A program made the position numbers and the translations under genes. Shown here piece by piece: positions 57,542 through 64,000 of a stretch of DNA of 64,000 nucleotides (positions are counted from its first letter, which is position 1; the number at the start of each line of letters is the position of its first letter). The notes beneath the pieces were generated by a model. That model saw only the letters and a list, made by a program, of their open reading frames with translations, was not told the DNA's origin and made no database searches. The stretch covers positions 62,001 through 126,000 of the forward strand of contig JAJFHG010000029.1 of assembly GCA_021775735.1 (NCBI GenBank), in the 5' to 3' direction. This DNA is from Hyphomicrobiaceae bacterium (GTDB taxonomy: Bacteria; Pseudomonadota; Alphaproteobacteria; Rhizobiales; Hyphomicrobiaceae).

Positions 57542-57566
57542 GTGAACTATCTTTGATGTTAGTGGC

Positions 57567-57791
57567 TTAGCTTAGGGTCTCAAGATCAAAATCCAGAATG
57601 GCCATCTGGAATTGATACGAAGTCTCGCCGTCTTCAACTTCTTTGAACAACACAGCAGTGAAGTCTTCGCCAATATAGACTTCAGCAGAGTCATCCTTCT
57701 TCGGGCGCGCTCGGACAGTCAAATTGGCTGTACCAAATGTCTTACGTAAGTAGGCCTCAAGACGTGCGATTTCTTCTTTATCCACCTTCAC
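57567..57791 (-). CDS. DUF3126 family protein
   Basis: 74 residues matching the small DUF3126 family of alphaproteobacteria: EEIARLEAYLRKTFG, DSAEVYIGEDF and YQFQMAILDFDL. Function unknown. It directly follows cysE on the same strand, the standard arrangement in the order. Confidence 0.9.
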   Translation of the reverse strand: MKVDKEEIARLEAYLRKTFGTANLTVRARPKKDDSAEVYIGEDFTAVLFKEVEDGETSYQFQMAILDFDLETLS

Positions 57792-57842
57792 CCTCCGCAG
57801 TCAGGATTTAAATTTTTGGTGCGCCTTATGCGCACGCCAGTG

Positions 57843-58787
57843 TTATAGGCACGAATAATCATCCGGGCCAATGCGTTGCTCCATCGATGCCGCAGGTTCC
57901 TGGGCTCCGATAGATCCGATAATCTTTGCTGGCACACCCGCAACAGTTTTTTGGGGCGGCACGTCGTTTAGAACGACACTGCCCGATGCGATCAAGCAGC
58001 AATTACCAACGTGTATGTTGCCAAGCACTTTTGCGCCCGCCCCGATCATCACGCCGGCACCGATCTTTGGATGGCGATCCCCAGTTGCCTTACCACTGCC
58101 GCCCAACGTAACACCATGCAGAATAGAGCAGTTATCACCAATCACCGCTGTTTCACCAACGACGAGACCGGTTGCATGGTCCAACATGATGCCGCTGCCA
58201 AAACGGGCGGCAGGATGTATATCCGTTGCAAAAATCTTTGACGACTGACTTTGCAGATAGAATGCCAAATCACTGCGACCCGAATTCCAGATCGCATGCG
58301 CAAAGCGTTGTGTTGCAAGGGCATGAAAACCTTTGAAGTAAAGCAGCGGTTCCAAAAATCTCTGGCACGCTGGATCACGGTCAAGTACCGCTTGCATATC
58401 CTTTGTGACTAAGTCGATGACGCTAGCATCACGTGCTGCGATCTCTGCAAATGTGTCGATGATGACATCGCGCTTGAGGTCGGCATGGCGCAAACGTTGC
58501 GCGATACGATAGATGACGGCATCCGCCAGCTTATTGTGTTGTAGCACCGTCTCAGTGACAAAGTCCGTGAGCACAGGTTCATTTTTTATCACCGCCTGCG
58601 CTTCCAGGCGCATACTGGCCCAGATCGCGTCCTCATTCACCAACAGCTCATCCTCCTGGCAATCGGCGAGGTTAATATTGGCTGCCTGGCTTGGTGGCGC
58701 GGATGTCACGGTTGAGGTGTCGATCTTACTCATCTCGGTCTTGGTCAGTATAGGATTGATATATTGATATAATGTCGATTTCGACAT
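57843..58787 (-). CDS. cysE: Serine O-acetyltransferase
   Basis: First step of cysteine synthesis from serine and acetyl-CoA. N-terminal helical SATase domain (AIWASMRLEAQAV) and C-terminal left-handed beta-helix with DIHPAARFGSGIMLDHATGLVVGETAVIGDNCSI, holding the catalytic Asp/His. Up to 314 residues. ATG 58787 lies inside a perfect palindrome and has no ribosome site; ATG 58733, 18 residues later and also reading MSK, may be the real start. Confidence 0.95.
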   Translation of the reverse strand: MSKSTLYQYINPILTKTEMSKIDTSTVTSAPPSQAANINLADCQEDELLVNEDAIWASMRLEAQAVIKNEPVLTDFVTETVLQHNKLADAVIYRIAQRLRHADLKRDVIIDTFAEIAARDASVIDLVTKDMQAVLDRDPACQRFLEPLLYFKGFHALATQRFAHAIWNSGRSDLAFYLQSQSSKIFATDIHPAARFGSGIMLDHATGLVVGETAVIGDNCSILHGVTLGGSGKATGDRHPKIGAGVMIGAGAKVLGNIHVGNCCLIASGSVVLNDVPPQKTVAGVPAKIIGSIGAQEPAASMEQRIGPDDYSCL

Positions 58788-58788
58788 T
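58771..58788. promoter_or_regulatory. Perfect palindrome at cysE 5' end, possible operator
   Basis: AATGTCGA and TCGACATT (58771-58778, 58781-58788) form a perfect 8-bp inverted repeat with a 2-base centre, with the palindromic ATATTGATAT immediately beside it (58761-58770). If cysE starts at 58733 this sits about 40 bases upstream, a normal operator position. Confidence 0.45.
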
Positions 58789-59021
58789 GACTAGGGCCAG
58801 CCGTATCGGGCCGTTTGTGGTCCGTCAATCAAAAGTTCTTTCTAACCGCTGATCGCCCTCATATGTGCGCCTGAGAGCCTTGATCTACTCTGATAACCTT
58901 GGTCAAAAGTCACAAATATGACGTTGCAGGGCCTACCACGCTGACGGCATTGACCAATGCCAATTGCCAAGAGATATAGCACGTCTAACATCTACTGAAA
59001 CAGCAATATGAGCGCCACCCG

Positions 59022-59810
59022 ATGACAACCGATGCAACCCTCAATCTGAGACGTGATGGTGCCTTAGCATGGCTTGAGATTACCAACCCGGACCGGATGA
59101 ATGCTCTGACCGCTGCAATGTGGCAGCAGTTCCCTGACTGTATCGCAGAGGTGGACAATGATCCAAGTATTCGGGTCATCATTGTGCGTGGTGTTGGTCA
59201 GCGTGCATTCAGTGCAGGGGCCGATATTTCTGAATTTAAGACGGCGCGTACCGGCAACAGCGCCAAGGACTATGATGCCCTGAACCACAATGCATTTCTG
59301 GCTCTCACCAACACAACCAAACCGACAATTGCCATGATCCATGGGTTCTGTCTTGGCGGCGGGTTGGGATTGGCTGCCTGTTGCGACCTACGCCTTGGAG
59401 ATCAAAATTCGCAATATGCCATCCCGGCGGCCAAACTTGGCATTGGCTACAACCCGCGCTGGGTGACGCCATTGTTGGCGCTCACCTCTCCGGCCAATGT
59501 GAAAGAAATTCTGTTTACTGGACGACGTATAAACGCCGAAGAGGCGCTTCAAATGGGTCTCATAAATGACCTTCTAGATGCAGAAAAACTGCAAAGCGAA
59601 ACCGAAACGCTGGCCACAACAATCGCGGCCAATGCACCGTTGTCTGTTGCTGCAAGTAAGCGGGTGATCAACGAGCTTGTTCACCATCCTGAGACACCTG
59701 ACCTTTACAAGCTGGACGAAGCCATCCAACGCTGTTTCAAGAGTGAAGACTACAAAGAAGGGCAACAGGCTTTTCTAGAAAAACGTAAGCCCAATTTTCA
59801 AGGGCGGTAA
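59022..59810 (+). CDS. Enoyl-CoA hydratase/isomerase family protein
   Basis: 262-residue crotonase. Oxyanion-hole segments RAFSAGADISEF and MIHGFCLGGGLGLAACCDLRLG are clear, and the C-terminal helices are present. The second catalytic Glu of hydratases is replaced around the PAAKLGIGYNPRW stretch, so hydratase activity is not certain. It is followed closely by the deacetylase gene. Confidence 0.9.
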   Translation: MTTDATLNLRRDGALAWLEITNPDRMNALTAAMWQQFPDCIAEVDNDPSIRVIIVRGVGQRAFSAGADISEFKTARTGNSAKDYDALNHNAFLALTNTTKPTIAMIHGFCLGGGLGLAACCDLRLGDQNSQYAIPAAKLGIGYNPRWVTPLLALTSPANVKEILFTGRRINAEEALQMGLINDLLDAEKLQSETETLATTIAANAPLSVAASKRVINELVHHPETPDLYKLDEAIQRCFKSEDYKEGQQAFLEKRKPNFQGR

Positions 59811-59828
59811 CGCCTTGGAGGCGACCCT

Positions 59829-60857
59829 GTGCTGCGTTCACATGTTTTTCTGATTCAATTCGTGATGGCCTGTGCAGGCTTGGCATATCCACTCCATGCG
59901 TCTTGGGCAGATAGCGGTCCCTTAAATGCCTGCTGGTCGGGCGACGAGCTCAAAGCAAAGCCGGGCGAGCGGCGCATCCAACGCAAACGCCACGCCTATA
60001 GCGCACCGAACGACAGGCCAAATTTGATCCCCTTTACAGCGGTTGCTGATAATCTACGCGGTGCAATTCGACGGGTCACGCTGCCGAAAGACAAAAAGTG
60101 GCTCGCACTGACGCTCGATTTCTGTGAGCAGGTGCATGAGATTGCAGGATATGATGGCGCCATTATCGACTACCTGAGATCTGAGAACGTCGCCGCAACG
60201 CTGTTTGTGGGAGGCAAGTGGATGCGCACCCATCCCGAGCGCACACAACAACTCATGGCAGATCCCAATTTTGAGTTGGCTAACCATGCAGAAGCGCATC
60301 GCAATTTACGCCGCCTGTCTGGACCAGAGCTAAAACAAGAAATTTCAGGACCGCAGGAGGCCTACGAAAGTCTGCGCGACACGCTAACAAACAGAGCCTG
60401 CTTCAAGGCAGAAAACGGATCATCTCCTCTTCCACAACGACGGCTGACCTATTTCAGGTTTCCCTACGGTGCGTGCAATGCAACGTCGTTAAAGGCTGTC
60501 AACGATGCGGGTCTGCTTGCCATCCAATGGGATTTTTCAGCGTGGGATTCTTCACGCACCCAATCAGCCAACCGAATTGCACGGCGCATGGTGCGCGATG
60601 TGCGCCCGGGCTCAATCATTCTCGCACATGCTAATGGGCGCGGACATCACACCGCCGCAGCTTTGCGGATTGCCATTCCTAAACTGCGCAAAAAGGGGTT
60701 TGAGTTTGTCACTGTAAGCACGTTGCTGGCCGCAGGCGAACCTGTCCTCAAACAGCGCTGCTACAATGTACGTCCTGGTGACACCGACCATTATGACACC
60801 CTGCGCCGCCGATCCAGAAAGAAAAAGGTAAAGCGCGGATCGGGTTTTGCGCCATGA
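59829..60857 (+). CDS. Polysaccharide deacetylase (NodB-like) family protein
   Basis: 342 residues with a signal peptide (about 1-26). NodB homology from about residue 90: LALTLDFCEQVHEIAGYDGAIIDYL (the usual TFDDGP reads TLDFCE, keeping the Asp), FANHAEAHRN-type HxxxH as NHAEAHRNL, FRFPYGACN and the terminal GSIILAHANG. GTG start with GGAGG nine bases upstream. Probably periplasmic; substrate unknown. Its stop overlaps the next start by four bases. Confidence 0.85.
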   Translation: MLRSHVFLIQFVMACAGLAYPLHASWADSGPLNACWSGDELKAKPGERRIQRKRHAYSAPNDRPNLIPFTAVADNLRGAIRRVTLPKDKKWLALTLDFCEQVHEIAGYDGAIIDYLRSENVAATLFVGGKWMRTHPERTQQLMADPNFELANHAEAHRNLRRLSGPELKQEISGPQEAYESLRDTLTNRACFKAENGSSPLPQRRLTYFRFPYGACNATSLKAVNDAGLLAIQWDFSAWDSSRTQSANRIARRMVRDVRPGSIILAHANGRGHHTAAALRIAIPKLRKKGFEFVTVSTLLAAGEPVLKQRCYNVRPGDTDHYDTLRRRSRKKKVKRGSGFAP

Positions 60858-61375
60858 TTCCGTTCGACACGACCATTTTAGGACGCGGGATTACTGATAT
60901 CGATATCGCGTTGACGCGCATGAATGACACAGCTGCAAAGGACTTAGCTGGCGCATTCTCGCAAATGTCACCTTGGATCCACTATCCATTTTCACCGGAC
61001 GAACTGACACGCTACTTCACCAAAAAAGAAGAAGACGCGCCGCGCTACGTTGTGCGCCGGGCAGACAATAAAAATACAGTTATTGGTGCGTTGGGGCTCA
61101 GAGAAAACTGGTTGCGCGGCCCCTACATACAATTTCTAGGTCTGACTGAGGCATTTCAAAATCGCTCTGTTGGAGAAGCACTGCTTGGCCACATTGCAGA
61201 AACGGCACAACACGACGGCGCACAAAATTTATGGGTTATGGCATCTCAATTTAACAAACGCGCTCTGGTTTTTTATCAGCGTCACGGGTTTAATCCCGTC
61301 GCCACCATTGATGCGCTCGTAACGGAGGACAAATCGGAAGTGCTTCTACGCAAACGTTTATTGAAAAGCCAATAA
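60854..61375 (+). CDS. GNAT-family N-acetyltransferase
   Basis: 173 residues. Acetyl-CoA-binding region QNRSVGEALLGHIAETAQHDGAQNLWVMAS and FYQRHGFNPV are typical of GNAT enzymes. ATGA overlap with the deacetylase suggests coupled expression and perhaps a shared envelope-sugar substrate, which is inference. Confidence 0.88.
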   Translation: MIPFDTTILGRGITDIDIALTRMNDTAAKDLAGAFSQMSPWIHYPFSPDELTRYFTKKEEDAPRYVVRRADNKNTVIGALGLRENWLRGPYIQFLGLTEAFQNRSVGEALLGHIAETAQHDGAQNLWVMASQFNKRALVFYQRHGFNPVATIDALVTEDKSEVLLRKRLLKSQ

Positions 61376-61680
61376 ACAACAGCGATTGCACCAGATTTCA
61401 ACTGTCCGAAATCAGTACGATCGTGATTTCAACCAGTCACCAGTCGTAATTCCGTGACTTATAACATTTTTTTGCACAACGAATTATGTGCGGTTGCGCA
61501 ATTGCTTATCGGCCTTGTTGCAACGCGATAAGCGCTGATCGCAAGGCCAAACCCACACTGGATATGCGTTGGGTTTTCGGGCAACTTTTCGTCAAATTGT
61601 CGCGCCAAAGTCCAGCGTAATGGGGCGCGTTCCTGCTTGCGCGTTTGCCGTGTTGCAGTTGCAGTGCAACATCTTTTTTA
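61376..61680 (+). ncRNA. Candidate structured RNA region with interleaved helices
   Basis: No coding gene is visible in these 305 bases, but they are dense in inverted repeats: 61408-61414/61424-61430 (7 bp), 61435-61440/61454-61459 (6 bp), 61504-61511/61526-61533 (8 bp) interleaved with 61511-61517/61542-61548 (7 bp), 61549-61555/61570-61576 (7 bp), 61601-61606/61624-61629 (6 bp) and 61652-61657/61665-61670 (6 bp) followed by six T at 61674-61679. The first two may serve as the end of the GNAT transcript. Strand is inferred from the T-run. Confidence 0.4.
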
Positions 61681-61822
61681 CTTGGCAGGGTTTGTATTTT
61701 GGCGAAACTGTATCTCGTAAATAGCAGCGAAAAGACCATAGGCAACACCATTTCGCTTCCTTTTTGAATACGAGATACTTCAGTTTTATTGTGAGGCGGT
61801 GTTGCCAAGACTGGAGGTTACG
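61681..61822 (+). promoter_or_regulatory. Candidate regulatory leader RNA with pseudoknot topology
   Basis: Helix A: 61705-61719 with 61769-61786 (6 bp plus 9 bp with a 3-base bulge). Helix B: 61741-61749, in the loop of A, with 61798-61806 (9 bp, perfect), giving an interleaved A-B-A'-B' order. Helix C: 61681-61687 with 61803-61809 (7 bp), which shares bases with B' and so excludes helix B. The ribosome site of the following micro-ORF is at 61813-61817, four bases past helix C. This is what a translation-controlling switch would look like. Confidence 0.55.
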
Positions 61823-61906
61823 ATGGAGAGGGCAACTCAATTGAATAGAGTAGCGGCTTTCATTTCAGTGGGGTTTTTGGCGGCCATTATTTTTGGTGTG
61901 GTTTGA
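61823..61906 (+). CDS. 27-residue single-pass membrane micro-protein
   Basis: ATG at 61823 is preceded by TGGAGGT with five-base spacing, one of the best ribosome sites in the window. The frame encodes a polar N-terminus (MERATQLNRV) followed by 17 hydrophobic residues (AAFISVGFLAAIIFGVV) to a TGA at 61904-61906. The layout is that of a small inner-membrane protein. I do not recognise a family. It is alone on this strand, between a structured leader and a strong terminator 140 bases on. Confidence 0.6.
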   Translation: MERATQLNRVAAFISVGFLAAIIFGVV

Positions 61907-62155
61907 GAATTTTGCGTATCAAACATGTAAGTTGAGTAGCAAACTGCACCGAATTAGACTTGTAATGCGTACACATAAGAAGAAAAAGAGCGTTCAAGCT
62001 CAATGACGGGTCGCATCCCCCCGCCGACCCTGGCATTCTAAAAAAGGCCCGGAAAATTTCCGGGCCTTTTTTTATTGCCGTCTTATCAATCTCGACCTGA
62101 CCAATCTCAACTAGAGATAACCAGAAACAACCGGCCAAACCTTTCATACAATACG
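61907..62155. other. Gene-free stretch before the convergent membrane protein gene
   Basis: Contains a GGGTCG/CGACCC repeat (62008-62013, 62025-62030) and the terminator described separately. Two overlapping plus-strand frames of 13 and 12 residues (61965-62006 and 62003-62041) have no ribosome site and are not called. Confidence 0.4.
62047..62075. terminator. Strong bidirectional intrinsic terminator
   Basis: A GC-rich stem GGCCCGG/CCGGGCC (62047-62053, 62061-62067) extended by AAA/TTT, followed by T7 on the plus strand and, because of the A-run 62041-62046, by T6 on the minus strand. It can end the micro-protein transcript and the convergent membrane-protein gene. Confidence 0.9.
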
Positions 62156-62497
62156 TTATCGCTTTACGAGATAACCGAGTACGGCTGCAACCATCACGGC
62201 AGCATGAGGGTTGACCCTATTCCATGGGACCGAACCAAGGATGCTTGGTCCAAACGACCACAGTGCGGCTGCAATAAGTGCAAAGATCAACGTCATCGAA
62301 AGTGTTGCACTGCCGGGTTGACCGACGCCGCGCAAAATCATTGAGCCCAAAACACCTATTAGAAACACCACAATGGCTGCGATAATCGCAAAGATGAAAA
62401 GCTTGAAATTGCCAATCTTTATCAGTGCCATCAAAGCATGGCTGGCATACCAACCCACAATCAACTGCACCAAAACTAATATCAAACGACCAAGCAC
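62156..62497 (-). CDS. Small integral membrane protein of unknown function
   Basis: 113 residues with three to four hydrophobic segments (LVLVQLIVGWYASHALMALI, LFIFAIIAAIVVFLIGVLGSMIL, MTLIFALIAAALWSF, MVAAVLGYLV). GTG 62497 with GGGGAGGGA upstream. No family recognised; it resembles small Gly/Ala-rich stress or GlsB-like membrane proteins in size only. Likely ends at the terminator near 62050. Confidence 0.7.
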   Translation of the reverse strand: MLGRLILVLVQLIVGWYASHALMALIKIGNFKLFIFAIIAAIVVFLIGVLGSMILRGVGQPGSATLSMTLIFALIAAALWSFGPSILGSVPWNRVNPHAAVMVAAVLGYLVKR

Positions 62498-62621
62498 GCT
62501 CGTCCCTCCCCTTTAAGCCTTGAGTGAACTCGCTTGAGTCATAAGCCAAGGCACCCCTTGTCGCAATGCATAGCGCCGGATGCATCGCCCCATAGTTTTG
62601 TTGAACGCCGTACTATTGCTT

Positions 62622-64000
62622 TTAGGCGACAGATTTCTTCCTGACCTGTGGACTATAATTGAGCACCGGTGCTAGCCACCGTTCAGCTTGATGCACCTCC
62701 CAAGACTTGCGTTGCGCATAGTCAGCCACCTGATCACGCTCCACTTTACCAACGCCAAAGTAGTGGCTTTCCGGGTGAGAAAAATAGAGCCCGGAGACGG
62801 AAGCAGCAGGCCACATTGCAAAACTTTCCGTAAGCTTGATGTTGGCTTGCGCTTCAACATCAAGCAACTTCCACAGCGTCGCTTTTTCGGTGTGATCTGG
62901 TTGTGCTGGATAACCCGGGGCGGGGCGAATGCCGTTATATTTCTCAGCGATCAGGTCATCGTTGCTGAGTGCTTCGTCTGTTGCATAACCCCAGAACTCT
63001 TTGCGCACGCGGGCATGCATCCGTTCTGCAAGGGCCTCGGCCAATCGATCACACAGCGCTTTGAACATGATGCGATTGTAGTCGTCTGTTTTGTCAAACC
63101 GGGCCTCAAGAGCTGCTTCATCACCAAGCCCGGTTGTGACGGCAAACCCACCAATATAATCGGCAACGCCGCTGTCCTTCGGCGCAATAAAATCGGCCAA
63201 CGCTGTGTGGGCACGGTCACGTGTAGGGTCACGCGCAATTTGTTGGCGCAATGTATGCAGCATGGCGATCTCTTCGCTGCGTGTTTCATCACCAAACAGG
63301 CGAATATCATCGCCCTCACTTTCGGCAGGCCAAAAACCGATGACAGCGTTGGCTGTGACCCAGTTTTCTTCAACCATGCGCTTGAGCATTGCCTTGGCAT
63401 CACCAAGCAATTTACGCGCTTCAGCGCCAACCTTGTTGTCGTCAAGAATACGTGGGTAGCGACCCTTCAACTCCCAGGTTTGAAAGAACGGTGTCCAGTC
63501 AATGGTCTCAACCAGATCAGAAAGAGGGTATTTTTTTAATATTTTAGTGCCCAAAAATGTAGGTTTTGTTGGTTGCGTTTGCGACCAATCAATCGCGAAC
63601 TTATTGGCACGCGCATCTGCTAAGCTGATACGTTTCTTTTTAAGTTCTGCTGCAAGGTGCTTGGTGCGAACCGTTTCATATTCATCTTTGATGGACTGAA
63701 TATAAGGCGCGCTGTCATTGTCCGACATCAACTTAGACACAACACCGACCGCACGGCTGGCATCAAGCACATAGACGGTTTGGCCTTTGTCATAGTTGGG
63801 ATTGATTTTAACGGCCGTGTGAACGCGGCTTGTTGTGGCGCCACCTATCAACAACGGGCAGGCAAATCCTTCCCGCTCCATTTCAGCCGCCACAAAACAC
63901 ATCTCATCGAGAGAAGGCGTAATCAGGCCAGAAAGACCAATCACGTCCGCCTTTTCTTTTTTGGCCGCTTCAAGAATTTTTGCAGCAGGAACCATGACGC
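62622..64000 (-). CDS. metH: Cobalamin-dependent methionine synthase, C-terminal part (partial)
   Basis: The frame is open to the end of the window and stops at 62622, giving the last 459 residues. First comes the rear of the B12-binding domain (GVMVPAAKILEAAKKEKADVIGLSGLITPSLDEM, LIGGATTSRVHTAVKI). After it lies the complete reactivation domain that binds AdoMet (LSDLVETIDWTPFFQTWELKG, GYATDE, NGIRPAPGYPAQPDHTEK, YFSHPESHYFGVGKVERDQVADYAQRKSW). MetH remethylates homocysteine with methyl-tetrahydrofolate. The homocysteine and folate domains lie beyond the window, or in a separate gene. Confidence 0.95.
   Translation of the reverse strand, partial: VMVPAAKILEAAKKEKADVIGLSGLITPSLDEMCFVAAEMEREGFACPLLIGGATTSRVHTAVKINPNYDKGQTVYVLDASRAVGVVSKLMSDNDSAPYIQSIKDEYETVRTKHLAAELKKKRISLADARANKFAIDWSQTQPTKPTFLGTKILKKYPLSDLVETIDWTPFFQTWELKGRYPRILDDNKVGAEARKLLGDAKAMLKRMVEENWVTANAVIGFWPAESEGDDIRLFGDETRSEEIAMLHTLRQQIARDPTRDRAHTALADFIAPKDSGVADYIGGFAVTTGLGDEAALEARFDKTDDYNRIMFKALCDRLAEALAERMHARVRKEFWGYATDEALSNDDLIAEKYNGIRPAPGYPAQPDHTEKATLWKLLDVEAQANIKLTESFAMWPAASVSGLYFSHPESHYFGVGKVERDQVADYAQRKSWEVHQAERWLAPVLNYSPQVRKKSVA

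Noticed and set aside
61506-61808. 100-residue minus-strand frame in the metH-side intergenic region
   Set aside because: No ribosome site or recognisable domain, and it overlaps the paired segments of the structured region; the RNA explanation fits better.
61965-62041. Two overlapping plus-strand micro-frames of 13 and 12 residues just before the terminator
   Set aside because: No ribosome site for either; the ATGA overlap alone is weak evidence at this length.
62005-62046. GGGTCG...CGACCC segment as an SRP RNA or tmRNA fragment
   Set aside because: No GGAAGC-type SRP tetraloop domain and no tRNA-like T-arm; only a short hairpin is present.
61887-62147. 86-residue minus-strand frame reading through the strong terminator
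   Set aside because: It spans the terminator hairpin and lacks a ribosome site.
62688-63539. 283-residue plus-strand open frame antisense to metH
   Set aside because: metH on the other strand matches its family throughout; this frame is the complement of conserved codons and has no family features.

Overview
The window is a 64 kb chromosomal segment of an alphaproteobacterium. Gene content and order point to the Hyphomicrobiales (Rhizobiales), family unresolved. The indicators are the blocks fabF-mltG-yicC-gmk / rsmA-pdxA-surA-lptD-lptG-lptF / pepA, then hflX-hfq-dat-trkA-ntrX-ntrY-ntrC-ntrB-dusB / ispDF-(marR)-cinA, then coq10-lipA ... pdhA-like-ftsB-eno, plus DUF5076, DUF3126, PAS_5 and BTLCP families and a fused IspDF. 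No insertion sequence, prophage, CRISPR array, tRNA or rRNA gene was found. Almost the whole window is core chromosome.

Layout: 1-13.9 kb is cell-envelope work (end of fatty-acid synthesis gene fabF, peptidoglycan terminase MltG, the LPS transport genes lptF/lptG/lptD with a SurA-type chaperone, PdxA, RsmA, aminopeptidase A). 14.2-19.2 kb is a less conserved insert: two membrane proteins, MazG, a chromosomal PcfJ-like protein and an FAD monooxygenase. 19.3-31.5 kb is a long minus-strand block for RNA/ribosome care (HflX, Hfq), potassium uptake (TrkA) and nitrogen control (NtrB/NtrC and NtrY/NtrX, with DusB). 31.7-35.2 kb carries IspDF, a MarR regulator, CinA and a periplasmic pentapeptide protein. 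35.2-41.5 kb is the lipA/eno region. It looks like the usual pyruvate dehydrogenase operon with pdhB, pdhC and lpd gone and pdhA reduced to a degenerate E1-alpha-like protein. 41.7-44.4 kb is a queuosine precursor operon (queC, queE, queD, queF) and 44.5-46.9 kb a tungstate ABC importer. 46.9-58.8 kb holds ThrRS, YidD, an Fe-S scaffold, HisI, a patatin, CBS, rhomboid, PAS, tandem-PilZ and LapG-like proteins, FKBP, a gamma-carbonic-anhydrase-like protein and CysE. 59-64 kb has a crotonase, a polysaccharide deacetylase, a GNAT enzyme, a 780 bp gene-poor stretch and the end of metH.

The observations I rate highest are: (i) 61.68-61.91 kb, a 5' leader with two long interleaved helices (a pseudoknot topology) and a competing third helix, directly ahead of a well-placed ribosome binding site and an unannotated 27-residue membrane micro-protein; (ii) a second interleaved-helix element just upstream at 61.50-61.55 kb, in a region dense in inverted repeats; (iii) the E1-alpha pseudoenzyme left in a stripped PDH locus; (iv) a QueD lacking the cysteine of the usual C-x3-HGH motif; and (v) a chromosomal PcfJ-domain protein. 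All functional statements are from reading the sequence; no searches or folding programs were run.
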